Assembly (NCBI GenBank): GCA_002786025.1
Contig: NHNW01000061.1
Location: 124,001-188,000 of the forward strand
DNA: 64,000 nt
Reading direction: 5' to 3'
Origin: Zasmidium citrigriseum
Lineage: Eukaryota; Ascomycota; Dothideomycetes; Mycosphaerellales; Mycosphaerellaceae
Shown here: in pieces, positions 22,501 to 32,309 of the stretch
Position numbering within the stretch: the first letter of the stretch is position 1
Layout: every line of letters begins with the position of its first letter
Notes under the pieces: generated by a model
Databases searched by the model: none
What the model was told of the DNA's origin: nothing
What the model saw: the letters and a program-made list of their open reading frames with translations, nothing else
Program-made: the position numbers and the translations under genes

Positions 22501-23036
22501 ACCTTAGACAACATCAAATTCGGCCTCCCAGTCACCTTCTCCGCCTCCTTCAACACCTTCTTATACCCCCTCGCAAACTCCACCGTCCCGGCACACCTCA
22601 AAGCCCCAAAATGATGCAACAAGCCCGCCACCGCCCTCACAACATACGCGCCCCTCGCAAACCCGAAAAACACAACCTCATCCTCCTCGCCCCTCAACTG
22701 ACAGCACGCTTCGTACACATCCTGGATCTGCTGATGATAGCCATGGCCCGGAAGACTCGCTTGCAATTTTTGCGTGGAGAAGACCTCGTCAGAGGAAGAG
22801 ATGGCCGGAAAATATCGCGGGAGCTGCTTGAATGTCTGGCCGGGTGATGAGGTGGAGGGACATTTGCCGGATTTGAGCGATGAGTAGATTCTGTGGATTG
22901 TCGTGGGGGTTTCGCTGGGGTTGGAGGGGTCGTAGCGGGCGCCGTCGACGCAGAGGATGAGGCGAGTTGGGATGCGTGATGGGAGAGATGGCGCTGGCGT
23001 GGCGGTCTCTTGCACCACGACTTCTTTCTTTTCCAT
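19519..23036 (-). CDS. DUF2235 hydrolase-like domain fused to P-loop GTPase
   Basis: A large multi-exon gene. The N-terminal part is a DUF2235 (alpha/beta-hydrolase-like) domain: RLILCVDGARYDPSNP (about 25-40), GFARGAYVVRAVAGLL (125-140), IRFLGAFDTIKAVS, SIQHLRHAIALHEDR and AWFIGSHGDMGG. The family nucleophile Ser of G-F-S-R-G is Ala here (codon 22656-22658). A GTPase follows: P-loop GNTGVGKSTLINK (21484-21526), G3-like DSGGFE, and ATKKDD as G4. Then come hydrophobic segments (ALIRTATATTFFAGAG; GGIPSWLVTGSMAMPLIVPA) and an acidic, Ser/Glu-rich tail ending at 19519. The ATG at 23036 is the first in frame; the longer open frame begins with a non-ATG codon. The intron at 22039-22114 is introner-like. 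It may be a membrane-associated GTP-dependent protein with a catalytically dead hydrolase module. Role unknown. Confidence 0.78.
22039..22114 (-). repeat. Introner-like intron (76 bp)
   Basis: Phase-2 intron in the DUF2235-GTPase gene. In transcript sense it reads GTACGTATATCCAAGGGCAA, AAGCCACCCTGCAACATGTC, TGAGACATCTACTGATCTTT and ends GCCTTTAG. It differs from the copy at 9201-9276 at only a modest number of positions although the host genes are unrelated. Removal joins GLALYPA to QWMIFEAN. Confidence 0.88.
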
Positions 23037-23429
23037 CGCTTCCAATGTGGTGGGAAGAGGAGGTGAAGTCGGCGAGCGTTGAGGCGGGGGAGTGTCAAGG
23101 ATCAAATGGCTTCATCCTCCATCTGAACGGCCGCAATGACGATGACGTTGTTGAGGAGAATACAAAAGTGAGGGAGTTTTGCGAAAAAGAGCTGAAAAGA
23201 ACCCAAGACGCATGTCGTTGGCGAGCAAGCGAACCGCAGCTCCCTCACTCCATGCAGCGCGTTCCGCGAGCTCTGAACGGGATGCCGCTCTAGTTTGCGT
23301 TGTTTGTAGAAGGTTTTTAGCGCCGACCCACTCCAGTGGGAGGATTAGGGCTCAATTTGCGGTGAAATTGCCCTCATCTTCCCGCCGTTATGGGACGTTA
23401 GTATACACAAGGATCCTCACCGCCTTTCC
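23037..23429. other. Intergenic region 5' of the DUF2235-GTPase gene
   Basis: About 0.4 kb leading into the RIP-altered element. Base composition changes at about 23430, where TpA becomes very frequent. No gene is seen. Confidence 0.4.
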
Positions 23430-24119
23430 TTATTAGGTAACCTTACCGCCGCCGCTCTTATTACCGCCATTGCTACTAATATTACTATAACGCCTTCTCT
23501 TAAGCTTTAGCCTATCGTCGATAGCCGTGCGAAGGTGCTACTACTCGTTGTGAATCTTATAGTTACCTAGAAGGAAGTCGAAGGCTCCTTCATTAAATCT
23601 AGCATTAAATACCGTATTAATATCTATTGAATCTACCTATTATACCCTATTAAGTTACCCTCGCTCTTTATTAATATTATTAAAGTCGAGTAGTGTAGCG
23701 GTCTAGGTCTATAGATTCGTAGCGCGGCGATATTGTAATAAGATAGACGAAGGTGCAGGTATCGAGAGCGGTAATAACGACTAAGGTAGTTAATAAGGCG
23801 GCGGCGGAGGTCGTTAACGTACGTAAGGCGGCGGAGGTGTCTAAGGAGGCAGTAGAGGCAGTTAAGGTGGTAATAAAGCGAGAAACTAAGGTTGTTAGAG
23901 CGGCGGCAGTCGCTAAGAGCTCGTAGAAGGTTATTAGAGTAGCGGTAGTCGTTATAAGGGCGTATAAGGCGTAATATCGATAACTAAGGGCGGAGGTGCC
24001 CTTGAAGGTACTCGAGTTAGTATAGACGGCTTAGAAGGAAGCTAAGTCGTCTAGTACTGCCGTCGCTCGTCCGTAAAGGTAATAGTAGGCTACCCTTCGG
24101 TAATATAGTCGTCGATTAA

Positions 24120-25235
24120 GAAGGTTAAGAGCGCTCTAAGCGTATCTTTAAACTTCCTTACAAAGCAAGACAGATACTTCGTCTTAAGTAAGCCGTCTAT
24201 AATGGTTTTGTCGTCCTTAATACGATAGTAGGTCTAACGAGCTTCATCTACCGCTTCTTTAAAGTAACTATATAGATCTCGTACCTAAGGGTCTAATATC
24301 TCGTCGTCTTAATATCCCTTATTAAGAAGGAGGTTGTTATTGCGTGCTTGCTAGTAGGTAGAGCGCTCTTGCGAGTTAAGGCCGGCAAAGTAATCTATAT
24401 AGAATCTCTACTACTAGAGGGTTAAGGTAATACCCTCGAAGAGGTAATCTCGAAGGATATAGTAGTAGGGCAGGCTATATTGAAACTAGAAGAGACACGA
24501 GCAATATAGTAGTGTCTCGCTATTATAATATCGCCGTGTGCCTATATATATAGGCCGTCCTTTCTCGTGTTAATCGTAAGCAATATCGACCTACTACTAG
24601 ACTAAATCCTAGGCGTAGAAGGTAACCTTCTTAATGCCCTCGAGATCCTTACTCTTCTAGTATTGTGTGCCCTTCTTTAGCCTATACCTCTAGCTCTCTA
24701 CGTGCCTATATTAACGGGCGTCGATTCGAAGCACTTCGTACACTATTGTAAATAGGGACTAACCCGCTATGTCTCGTCTATTACGATCAAACTTAATAGT
24801 AGCGTAATATCCTTCGAGGGGTAAAGTTGTCCTTATTTGTAGTAACAATAGGTTATCTAAACGCTTCCAAGTAGCCTAATAGTAACTCTAATCTACATGC
24901 CAATTGTTCTTAATGTACTCGCGATCCTTCTCTCTTCCTTGCAACTTGAGCTCGTTATTAATAACCCCTATATAGTAGGTATACTAGTCCTTGCTACGGG
25001 CGTAGTAGAGGGCGTTGTAGAAGGACCGCACGATCGAGGGATTCTTCGAAGTAGGGAAATGTCGCAGAAAGGTCTCTTTAGCGTGTCTTTAGTAGAGGAA
25101 TACCTGAACCTTATATCTAAAGGCTAGGTTGAGTGCCCGGCGTTCTACTACAGAGTCGTTAATAAGAGCAATCGTTAGACTCTATTTTGGGCTCTATTCC
25201 TTTAGAACTCGTAGGGCGGCTTTAATAAGGACTAC
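24120..25235 (-). pseudogene. MULE-like transposase relic with SWIM zinc-finger remnant
   Basis: One minus-strand frame runs from about 25235 to 24120 with many TAG/TAA and no TGA stops. Visible segments are NDSVVERRALNLAF, then a FYNALYYAR block, then REKDREYIKNNW, in the order seen in fungal Mutator-like transposases (D-x-x-x-x-E-R-R-A-x-x-x-A-F, conserved downstream helices and Y-I-x-x-x-W). Further on, near 24455-24505, CSC is followed by LPYYYIL. With TGC-to-TAC and CAY-to-TAY changes this corresponds to the C-x-C...C-x-H pattern of the SWIM zinc finger that MULE transposases carry. Assignment is by motif reading only. It cannot be functional. Confidence 0.5.
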
Positions 25236-26349
25236 TCGCTAGGTTTCAAGTAGTAAATGACCTACTAGAAGCCATTTGCTAAAGCCATCTCGAATATGGA
25301 CCGTAAATAGGTTCCAATCCAGGTCTATAGTATAGTGTGTAGCGTCTAAGAGTAATAACTGCATAGTATCGTTAGTAAATGCTTAGAAAGTAAGGTTCGC
25401 GTCTATCCGCGCTAAAAAGCTCGGAAGCAGCTCCGAGCCAATTAGATTGCGAGGAAATCGATCTATTCGCGCTAAGACACGAAATTAGGTAACTTACATT
25501 CCCTACGTCGCCGCTTTACAATATCTCTCTTTACTAGCCTACTTATACTACAATGCCCTCTATCTACTTCTTGTCCTTCTTGTCCTTCACCTTGAGCCGT
25601 CGATATTAGACCGTCTGTCTAGTAATCGGATCCGTTAGTTTCGGAATCGCTACATCGAGATCCTTTAGCTATACTTTAGGGTTGCCCTTTTCTTCGAAGG
25701 TAACCTTCTTCTTACCCTTCTTCGTAGTCTCTAGATTACGCTAACCCTTCACGACACCTAGAGTTACAAAGGCGCTACCGACAGTCTTTAATAGACTCGT
25801 ATCTAGGCCTTCTTTAACAAGATTAACGACATTAGCAACCGCTATCGAAGAATTACTTCTATCGGCTAGTAACTACTCTAGTACTACCTTTAGGGCGTCC
25901 GAGGTATGCCGCTCGTCCTTTAACACTTACATTAGCTACAGAACTCCTTATAGCGGCCGAGAACTTACTATATCGTCGATTAAGTACGAATGTAGGCATA
26001 GATTCGGCCTATGCGGGTCCGCCTTTACTAGAATTACTTCCACCTTATATAGTACCTCCTTACTCGCCCGGAACCTCTTTAGTAAGGTAATAGACGCTAT
26101 ACACCTTATATCGCTATATTCCGACTTCCTAATACCCTTAGACGGTACTCGTTTGCGCTTAGCTATCGAGCAACGACAATAGCAAATTACACGCTATAAT
26201 AACCGATCCTTCGTCTAATCCTAAGCCTTCTCGAGCTACATATTCGATACCTATAGCTATTATTAATTAAACTCGGCTACAGTTAGTATAAACCGTAGTA
26301 TAGGGTTAAAGAGCTTCCGCCGGTACCGAACGATATTAGAGGGAATAAG

Positions 26350-26400
26350 GTAAGCTATAATAGCAAGAGTAAGAGTAAGAGTAAGGGGTAGTAGTAAGGA
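26350..26400. repeat. AAGAGT microsatellite inside the relic
   Basis: A short run of AAGAGT/AAGGGT-type hexamers (AGCAAGAGTAAGAGTAAGAG and following) lies in the right part of the RIP-altered element. Confidence 0.6.
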
Positions 26401-26760
26401 AGAGGGTGGAGCGGGCGGTAGTAAGGTTCTTTAAGAGTAGGGGGTATAACGATCGGCACCGTTTTGCCTATATTAACACCTTAGTAGATACGAGCCGTTA
26501 CAACTACTACTAAAAAACGGCTGCAACGGTAACGGCTAGTAAAATAAGACACCTACTATAAGGACTACCTCGGGCGGACGTTACGCTAAAAACCTTCTAC
26601 TTCTAAGTATACCTTGCCGCTCTGTAGCTCTACGGCCGTAGGGATTAACACGAAGGATGCGATATACGTATTACGCGCAAAATTAGTACTACTTAGGGTT
26701 AGTTGTTCGATCAAATCGCTAGCTTACAAGGATGCGAACTATTAGATAAGTTTCCGTCCT

Positions 26761-27076
26761 TCTCTTCCGCTGATACATTGGCAACAGAATTCCTTTCTCT
26801 TGTCTTTCAACTGAGATTGTCGAGGGAGAGATAGGAGGGGATTGAGCTCAGCAGTTCCCGGAAACGAACCGAATGCGAGGGCACCGCCACCGCGACATGC
26901 TGTACGAGCGAACGAGAGCTACGTGGGACGCGCGGTATCGTCAGGCAGCGACGAAGTGATAGAAGCGAAGAGCCTGGATCTTGAAAGCATATCGTGCGAG
27001 AAATGTCGTGAGCTTGCATTGCGTTACTGGGTGCCTTCTCAATGTCACGACAAGCATCATGCTGTGATTGGCGACA
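26761..27076. other. Region between transposon relic and VPS53, no gene
   Basis: About 0.3 kb of normal base composition following the RIP-altered block; it should carry the VPS53 3' untranslated region. No coding frame is supported. Confidence 0.4.
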
Positions 27077-29705
27077 TCATCTGCCACCGAATCCTCCGAA
27101 TCCAGCCGCACCGCCACCGCCCTCAGATCGCTTGAAAAACCGCCCCAGATTTCGCAGATTCTCATTCAGACTCGGCTGAACAGGACTATCACCGGCTGCC
27201 CCAGGAGGTGGTGATGTCGCTCTACTAGCGACATTTGTTGTGATGGATCCAGAGACTCCCAACCCGGGCGAAGCGAATCGGTCACCAGCATCTCGAACAG
27301 CATTCATCAATCCAGTTCCAAAGTTCGTGCTCGAGAGATCGAATCGTCCGGGAACAAGTGATGGCGTTGAATGACTCGCCGCACTGTCCTTCAACGCTCC
27401 AAGTCCAAGTCCAGGGACGGAAGTGCTTGGATTCGCAGGAGTCTGGTTGGTAAGTTGCAGGCCCGCTATCAATGGATTCGAGACTTGCAAGTTCTCGTTC
27501 GCGGGACTGGATTTGTGGGCGTTGAAGAGCTCGACCAGATGCGCCTGTTCTTGCTTCCTTGTAATGCCCTTCAATTCCAGCATTTTGCGGAAGTTCGGCT
27601 CCGATCGATCGCGGATATGGATCAGATATGCCTGGACCAGCCCCTCGGGAGGCGAGGCGCGGACTTGTAGAGTCTTGAGGATCGGGTCGAGTTTTGCCAT
27701 AGCTTGGTTGACACGCTTGACGAAAGCAGCGTTGACCGGCGTACCAGTCTCGGCATTGAGCGTGGCAAGTTCAGAAAGACCCTTCTTGAGGACATATGAG
27801 TCGAGAAGCATCTGTTCGGCGCCAGTCTCGGAAACGGGTCGACAGGCAACGATGTTGGTGATGTATGATGTCGTCAGTGCATCCACCAAATTGTCGCAAT
27901 ATGCTCGAGCATATTGCGGTTTGTAGAGGTGCTGCAGTATCTTCTTGGCCCGCTCTTTGACCCGCATGAGGAGTGTTGAGACAAAGTCACTTTGATCACC
28001 CACACTCTCCATCTTGCTCCATGGTACAGATCGCATGCTTCGCCACGCAGGCTCGCAATCCGCCTCGGTCTTGTGTACGAGCCCACGTATCGCAGCCGAT
28101 GCTACGCCCATGAAGGTGTCGGCTTGAGATTGGAGGTCCACCTGATCTCGAAGCTCTTCGTCGATACGTGACTTGATCTTCTCTTCCAACTGATTCGTTG
28201 TGGTATAGCAGTAGTCGGCGGTATTCAAGATCACCACAGCATCTTCCACACTGGGACCGCCCGTCTTCTCAGATAAGAAGTAGAACAGGACCTGCTGAGC
28301 GTATGCATCTAGATACTTCGCAAACGTCTTGGACAGCTCCAGTAATCGAGTGCCAGTCGAAAGTTTGGCGCATTGTGCCAGTGTGACCCGATAGCTGTGG
28401 AAGAGCTCAGTAGACGATGGTGTCACCATCTGAGCATGGAACTCCTCTTCCTGATTACGAATCTGTTGTTGCCGATACCTGGGGATGAGAGTTGCCAGCT
28501 GCTTGTCCTGCGATTCGACCCAGATGCTCAGGTACGGCTCGAAAGCCTCCGAAATGGCCTGACTGAAACCATGTCGCTTGTCATCTCCCGAAGTGACAGT
28601 ATCCATCGATGATCTCGACTCGCCAGAAGAGAACTTCCGCTCCAGACTGTGCTCGAAATCCAAAGTCTCCTGCAAACAAGACAGCAGCAAATTCACATCC
28701 GGTGGCTGTCCATCCGCTCTCCGCATAGATCGCTGCAGAATGCCCTTGTAGTCATCCCTCGTATTCTCACAGAAGGCATTCGCCAGCATCTCGTTCACCT
28801 TCCAGCTCGGCGGGAACAGCATGGCATGCTCAGCATCGTACGTCTTGAGCATACGATTGAACCACGAGTATCTTCTCGAGATGTTGTCCAGACTTCNCCC
28901 GCCTCATCATTCCCGCGGAACACCTGCCGATATTCACGCAGCTGCGTATTGCAGTACCACGTAATCAGCCTGCTTCTCGCATGCTCGCCCAGTGCATCCA
29001 TCACCTGACACGCCTCACTGAGCATGCCCCTCTTTTGCTGCACCTCGCCCTTGGCAAACGCGATCTCGAAGTCCTCGCAGACCTGCTCCAGCAATTCTCT
29101 TTGCACATCGGCCACATTCTTGCTCAACGCCGCGATCTGATCGATACTGCGGTAGCTTTTGAAATGCGCCATAAGCTGGATCACCGCCTGTAACAAGTGC
29201 GCGCATTCTCTGTATTGTCTCGTAGAACTCAGCCCTCGTAATTGCTCGTATGCCGTCGTCAACATCTGCAGTCTCTTCAGCGCCGTCATGGATAACGTGA
29301 GATTCCGCTTCGTGCTGTCCAGTCTCTTGATCTCCGCCGTCATCTCCGTGATTGTTCGCTCTGTTTCTTGCGCCCGTTCGCGCACGCCTTCGATCTTGGC
29401 GAATAGCTCGGCGAGTTCGGCTTTGGCATTTTGGATGCGCTGGACTGAGTCCGAGTCGGAGGTTGTTTGCGCGGTGACGAGAGTTGATATGTCCGTGTCG
29501 AGGGTATTGGTGTATTGTTTGAGTGAGGTTGATATCTGAGGGGCTGCGGAAAGTGCTGAAGGGTGGGAGAACAGCGCATTGAGGTGGTCGATCGGGTCGT
29601 AATCAACTTGATGGCAGGGTTAGCTATCGAATTGGTGGACTTTGATGGGAGCTTACTGGCATCCAGCGCATCTGTAGCGACGACAGATCCATTGACAGCA
29701 GCCAT
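27077..29705 (-). CDS. VPS53: VPS53, GARP complex subunit
   Basis: A core subunit of the GARP tethering complex, which receives endosome-derived vesicles at the trans-Golgi network. Exon 1 (29657-29705) reads MAAVNGSVVATDALDA; a 50 bp intron (29607-29656) leads to IDYDPIDHLNALFSHPSALS, the typical VPS53 opening. A long coiled-coil stretch follows (AELAELFAKIEGVRERAQET onward), with LRGLSSTRQYRECAHLLQA and YRSIDQIAALSKNVADVQRE. The second part starts FNRMLKTYDAEHAMLFPPSW and runs to a Gly-rich C-terminus at 27077. The frame breaks by one base exactly at the ambiguous base N (28897); the protein similarity continues smoothly across it, so I read this as an assembly flaw and annotate one intact gene of roughly 860 residues. 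Confidence 0.92.
28897..28897. other. Ambiguous base (N) coinciding with a frameshift in VPS53
   Basis: The only N in the window. Reading GGNGAAGTCTGGAC, the upstream frame (GNDEA) and the downstream frame (LDNISRRYSWFNRML) are offset by one base at this point. Confidence 0.9.
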
Positions 29706-29987
29706 ATTGTCGCCGGCGCAAGGCTGTACGCCAAATGTTGGGGATCGTGGTCAAGCAAGGCGCATGTGAAAGGAGGAGTTGAGGTGCAAGCTGGCATCGG
29801 CGTTCGGAGTTAAGAGCCCGTTGATGCCTGAGGCCATAACACAGCCTCGCGCTAGCACGCCAGCGAGCATTATTCTGAGAGGACGGGAGCATCACCGATG
29901 TAAGACAAATACTGAGATTGAGGAACCATTATCCGTTTGAGTCTCCAGACCACGATCCTCCGAACTATTAGTAACGGTATCCAGACA

Positions 29988-30683
29988 TCACTGCTCACAA
30001 TTCCCATCCCACGGTCCACCCCAGTCCTCCGTGTTCTTGTACAGTCGAGTCTGGAGAACGATATTGACAAAGTCAGACGATGTCGTGATGTTCTTCACAA
30101 GCCTAGTGTCCAGATCAATCACTAGGTGCGTCCTGTCCTAGTCAGTGTCTGCAGTCTCTGTCTTAGGTCTCTAACATACAATCCTTTATAAGAAATCGGC
30201 GTGCCAACAGAGACATGGACTCCTTTCCCTGGTCCAGCTTTCGACTTGCCCTCCCAGCGGAGGAAGATGTTGTTGCAATCGTGAAAAGTATACCTTGGAG
30301 CGGGTTAGTCTAAACGGTATCACTTCATCAACCAACACGCACAAGATGTGATATTTGGCATCAGTCAGAATGCCGTCCCATGGATCACCATCGCTCTTAC
30401 TCCTTTGGAGAAAGTCTCTCTTACTTCCAGGCAGGGTGTCTATTGCGCACTTCTTCACAATGTCCCAAGGTGCCCAGCTGTTGCCTTCGTTCCAATATTC
30501 CAAGTCGGTGGAGAATGTGTTGAGGATGTACTCCTTGCCCGTGGCTTTGCCAGCCTCATCAGTCTCAAAAGCGTGAGAGTAATTCTTCGCGAAGTGATCG
30601 ACTTCTTCATCTGTAAGGCAGTGGGCCTCGACTGCACCCAAGCCGTAGCACAGAGCGATTAAAGCTGCGATAGAAAATTGCAT
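29988..30683 (-). CDS. Small secreted protein, family member B
   Basis: Three exons. A signal peptide (MQFSIAALIALCYGLGAVEA) precedes HCLTDEEVDHFAKNYSHAF, then YWNEGNSWAPWDIVKKC without the intron present in member A. The next exon gives YTFHDCNNIFLRWEG and VSVGTPISYKG, and the last gives RTHLVIDLDTRLVKNITTSSDFVNIVLQ, ending with a C-terminal Cys (DGNCEQ) at 29988. The final intron has a GTATGT donor and CTAG acceptor. The start at 30683 is the ATG directly opening the signal peptide. It lies in tandem with member C, 340 bp apart on the same strand. Likely extracellular; function unknown. Confidence 0.75.
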
Positions 30684-31025
30684 CGTAACATGTGATCCGA
30701 GAGAGCGAGTCCGATTACGAAGGCTTTGAAGACCTGCAAGCAGTTTAAGTACAGATTTGATCGCTCGAGTGGAGTTTCCGATTCTGCGGACATACGAACA
30801 TCCTGATGAAGTCTGTCTGGAAAGTCTGCCTTGATCCCTGGGGAAGTTCTTGCATAACTTCATAACTTGCCGTCGCAAGCAAGACATGTGATCAACAGCG
30901 ATGACTTAAACATTGATACGTACGTATAGGTTCCCTGTCTCGTAATCACGATATCATCAAGATCTCGCGAGACTACGGTCATTGCTGTAACAAGTCTCCC
31001 ACGGTGAAAACCACCCAGCGTATGG

Positions 31026-31798
31026 TCACCTCTTCGTATCGTCACATTTCTCGTCTTCTCCATCATCCCACTCCTCAGACCACTCATACATCCTCAACTG
31101 CAAAACAATGTTAACATAATCCGTCGACATGGTCTCATTCCGGATCTTCCGAGTGACCAAATCGATAACCAAATGAACCCTATTCGTCTTCGTCAGATAT
31201 CGAATATTCTGCTTTTGCCAAGATATACTCACGACCCCTTATTCGATATCGGTGTACCCACTGGCACCTTAACATGGTCACTCGGGCCCGCTTTACCGAA
31301 GTTCTGAAACCTGATGAAGATGTTGTCGCAGTTGTGCCACATATACCTATCCTCATCGGTCAACAGTACCCCATTCAAAGAATCATGCTCGACCTACAGC
31401 ATCTCATGCGACACATCAGTGGCGAGGCCTTCCCACGGCTGCGAAGATGTGGCCGCTTCAATGTAGTCGCTTCGATGTCTGGGGTTTCCAGTTCGGATGT
31501 AGCAATCGACGAGGTTCCATTTGTCCCAGGAGTTGCCTTCGTTCCAGGATTCGAAGTCGTGGGAGAAGAGCTTGAGGACGGCGTCACCGCTGCCGATGGC
31601 TTTGCCTTTGTGGTCGGCCTCTAGCCTGTGGATGGGATGTATGTTAGTGGGTGTCCTTAGTCTTGGGAGAACGTGGTATTCTGCATACCAGTGTGTCCAG
31701 CGTTGTGCGATGCCATGAGCTTCATGATCTGTCAGGCAGTCTTGCGATTGTACTGAGCCTGCCAAGAGGGCGTTGATGACGAGTGTGAGAAGAAGCAT
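31026..31798 (-). CDS. Small secreted protein, family member C
   Basis: Four exons. A signal peptide (MLLLTLVINALLAGSVQS) precedes QDCLTDHEAHGIAQRWTHW. A 63 bp-class intron interrupts the segment before LEADHKGKAIG; then come WNEGNSWDKWNLVDCY, WHNCDNIFIRFQNF, VPVGTPISNKG and VHLVIDLVTRKIRNETMSTD. The C-terminus is acidic and contains a Cys (DEKCDDTKR) like members A and B. Members B and C are adjacent, same-strand duplicates, yet intron positions differ between the three genes, so introns were gained or lost after duplication. Probably secreted; function unknown. Confidence 0.75.
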
Positions 31799-32309
31799 CT
31801 TTTGGCCGCACAGTAGAGGGCTTTGTGATTCCGCAGATTAAACGAAGGTAGATATATCAATCGCGCCTCTCTCCAAACCTGTGTTCGAAGAATCATGCAA
31901 CTACAGATTGTCCAAACTTGTTGGCGATGCTAGTAGACATGGGGCCGACCTTGCAAACGAACATGGCAGTTGAGAATAGTCTGTGAGGGCTCAACCGCAT
32001 CAGCATCATCGAACGTGGCTTCCAAGTATGATCCCGGAAAGTCTCGTTAGTAATGATCAGGGACGCCTGTCGTGTACACCTTTGCATTATCCAAAAGAGG
32101 TAAAATCCGGCAAGAGTTGAAGATGGATGTCATCGGCATCATAAGTGGAAAGATCTAAGGTTGTCAGTCATTCTGGCATCCACTGTTTGATGGCGCGGCA
32201 CGCGCTGCCGGATGAGCTGGTCTCCAGATGTTGCTGGAATACCAACTTGTGAAGCCGAAAAGGAGCGGTCTTATCAGAAACGCTTGATTCTTCGCCTTTA
32301 TTCTTTCGC
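31799..32309. other. Intergenic region, no supported gene
   Basis: About 0.5 kb between the start of secreted member C and the end of the GH5 gene. No coding frame is supported. Confidence 0.4.

Larger units (their letters stand above)
23430..26760 (-). mobile_element. RIP-degraded transposon, probably Mutator-like (MULE)
   Basis: About 3.3 kb without intact genes and with strong dinucleotide bias: for example 23761-23820 holds seven TpA and no CpA or TpG. This is the mark of repeat-induced point mutation, which turns CpA into TpA on both strands of repeated DNA. Minus-strand frames remain open for hundreds of bases apart from TAG and TAA codons, as expected when CAG, CAA and TGG codons are mutated. 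One such frame (24120-25235) resembles a MULE transposase; another lies upstream of it (about 25550-25870, Lys-rich). The limits given are where the bias starts and ends; I could not find terminal inverted repeats or a target-site duplication. Confidence 0.75.

Noticed and set aside
24897..25127. 76-codon plus-strand frame inside the RIP-altered element
   Set aside because: It is the antisense of the decayed transposase frame; RIP bias creates such openings.
23430..26760. LTR retrotransposon
   Set aside because: I found no long direct terminal repeats and no reverse-transcriptase or integrase motif in the readable frames; the SWIM-type ghost favours a Mutator-like element.
27077..29705. VPS53 as a pseudogene or as two genes
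   Set aside because: The only frame break is at the ambiguous base N and conserved protein segments continue on both sides.
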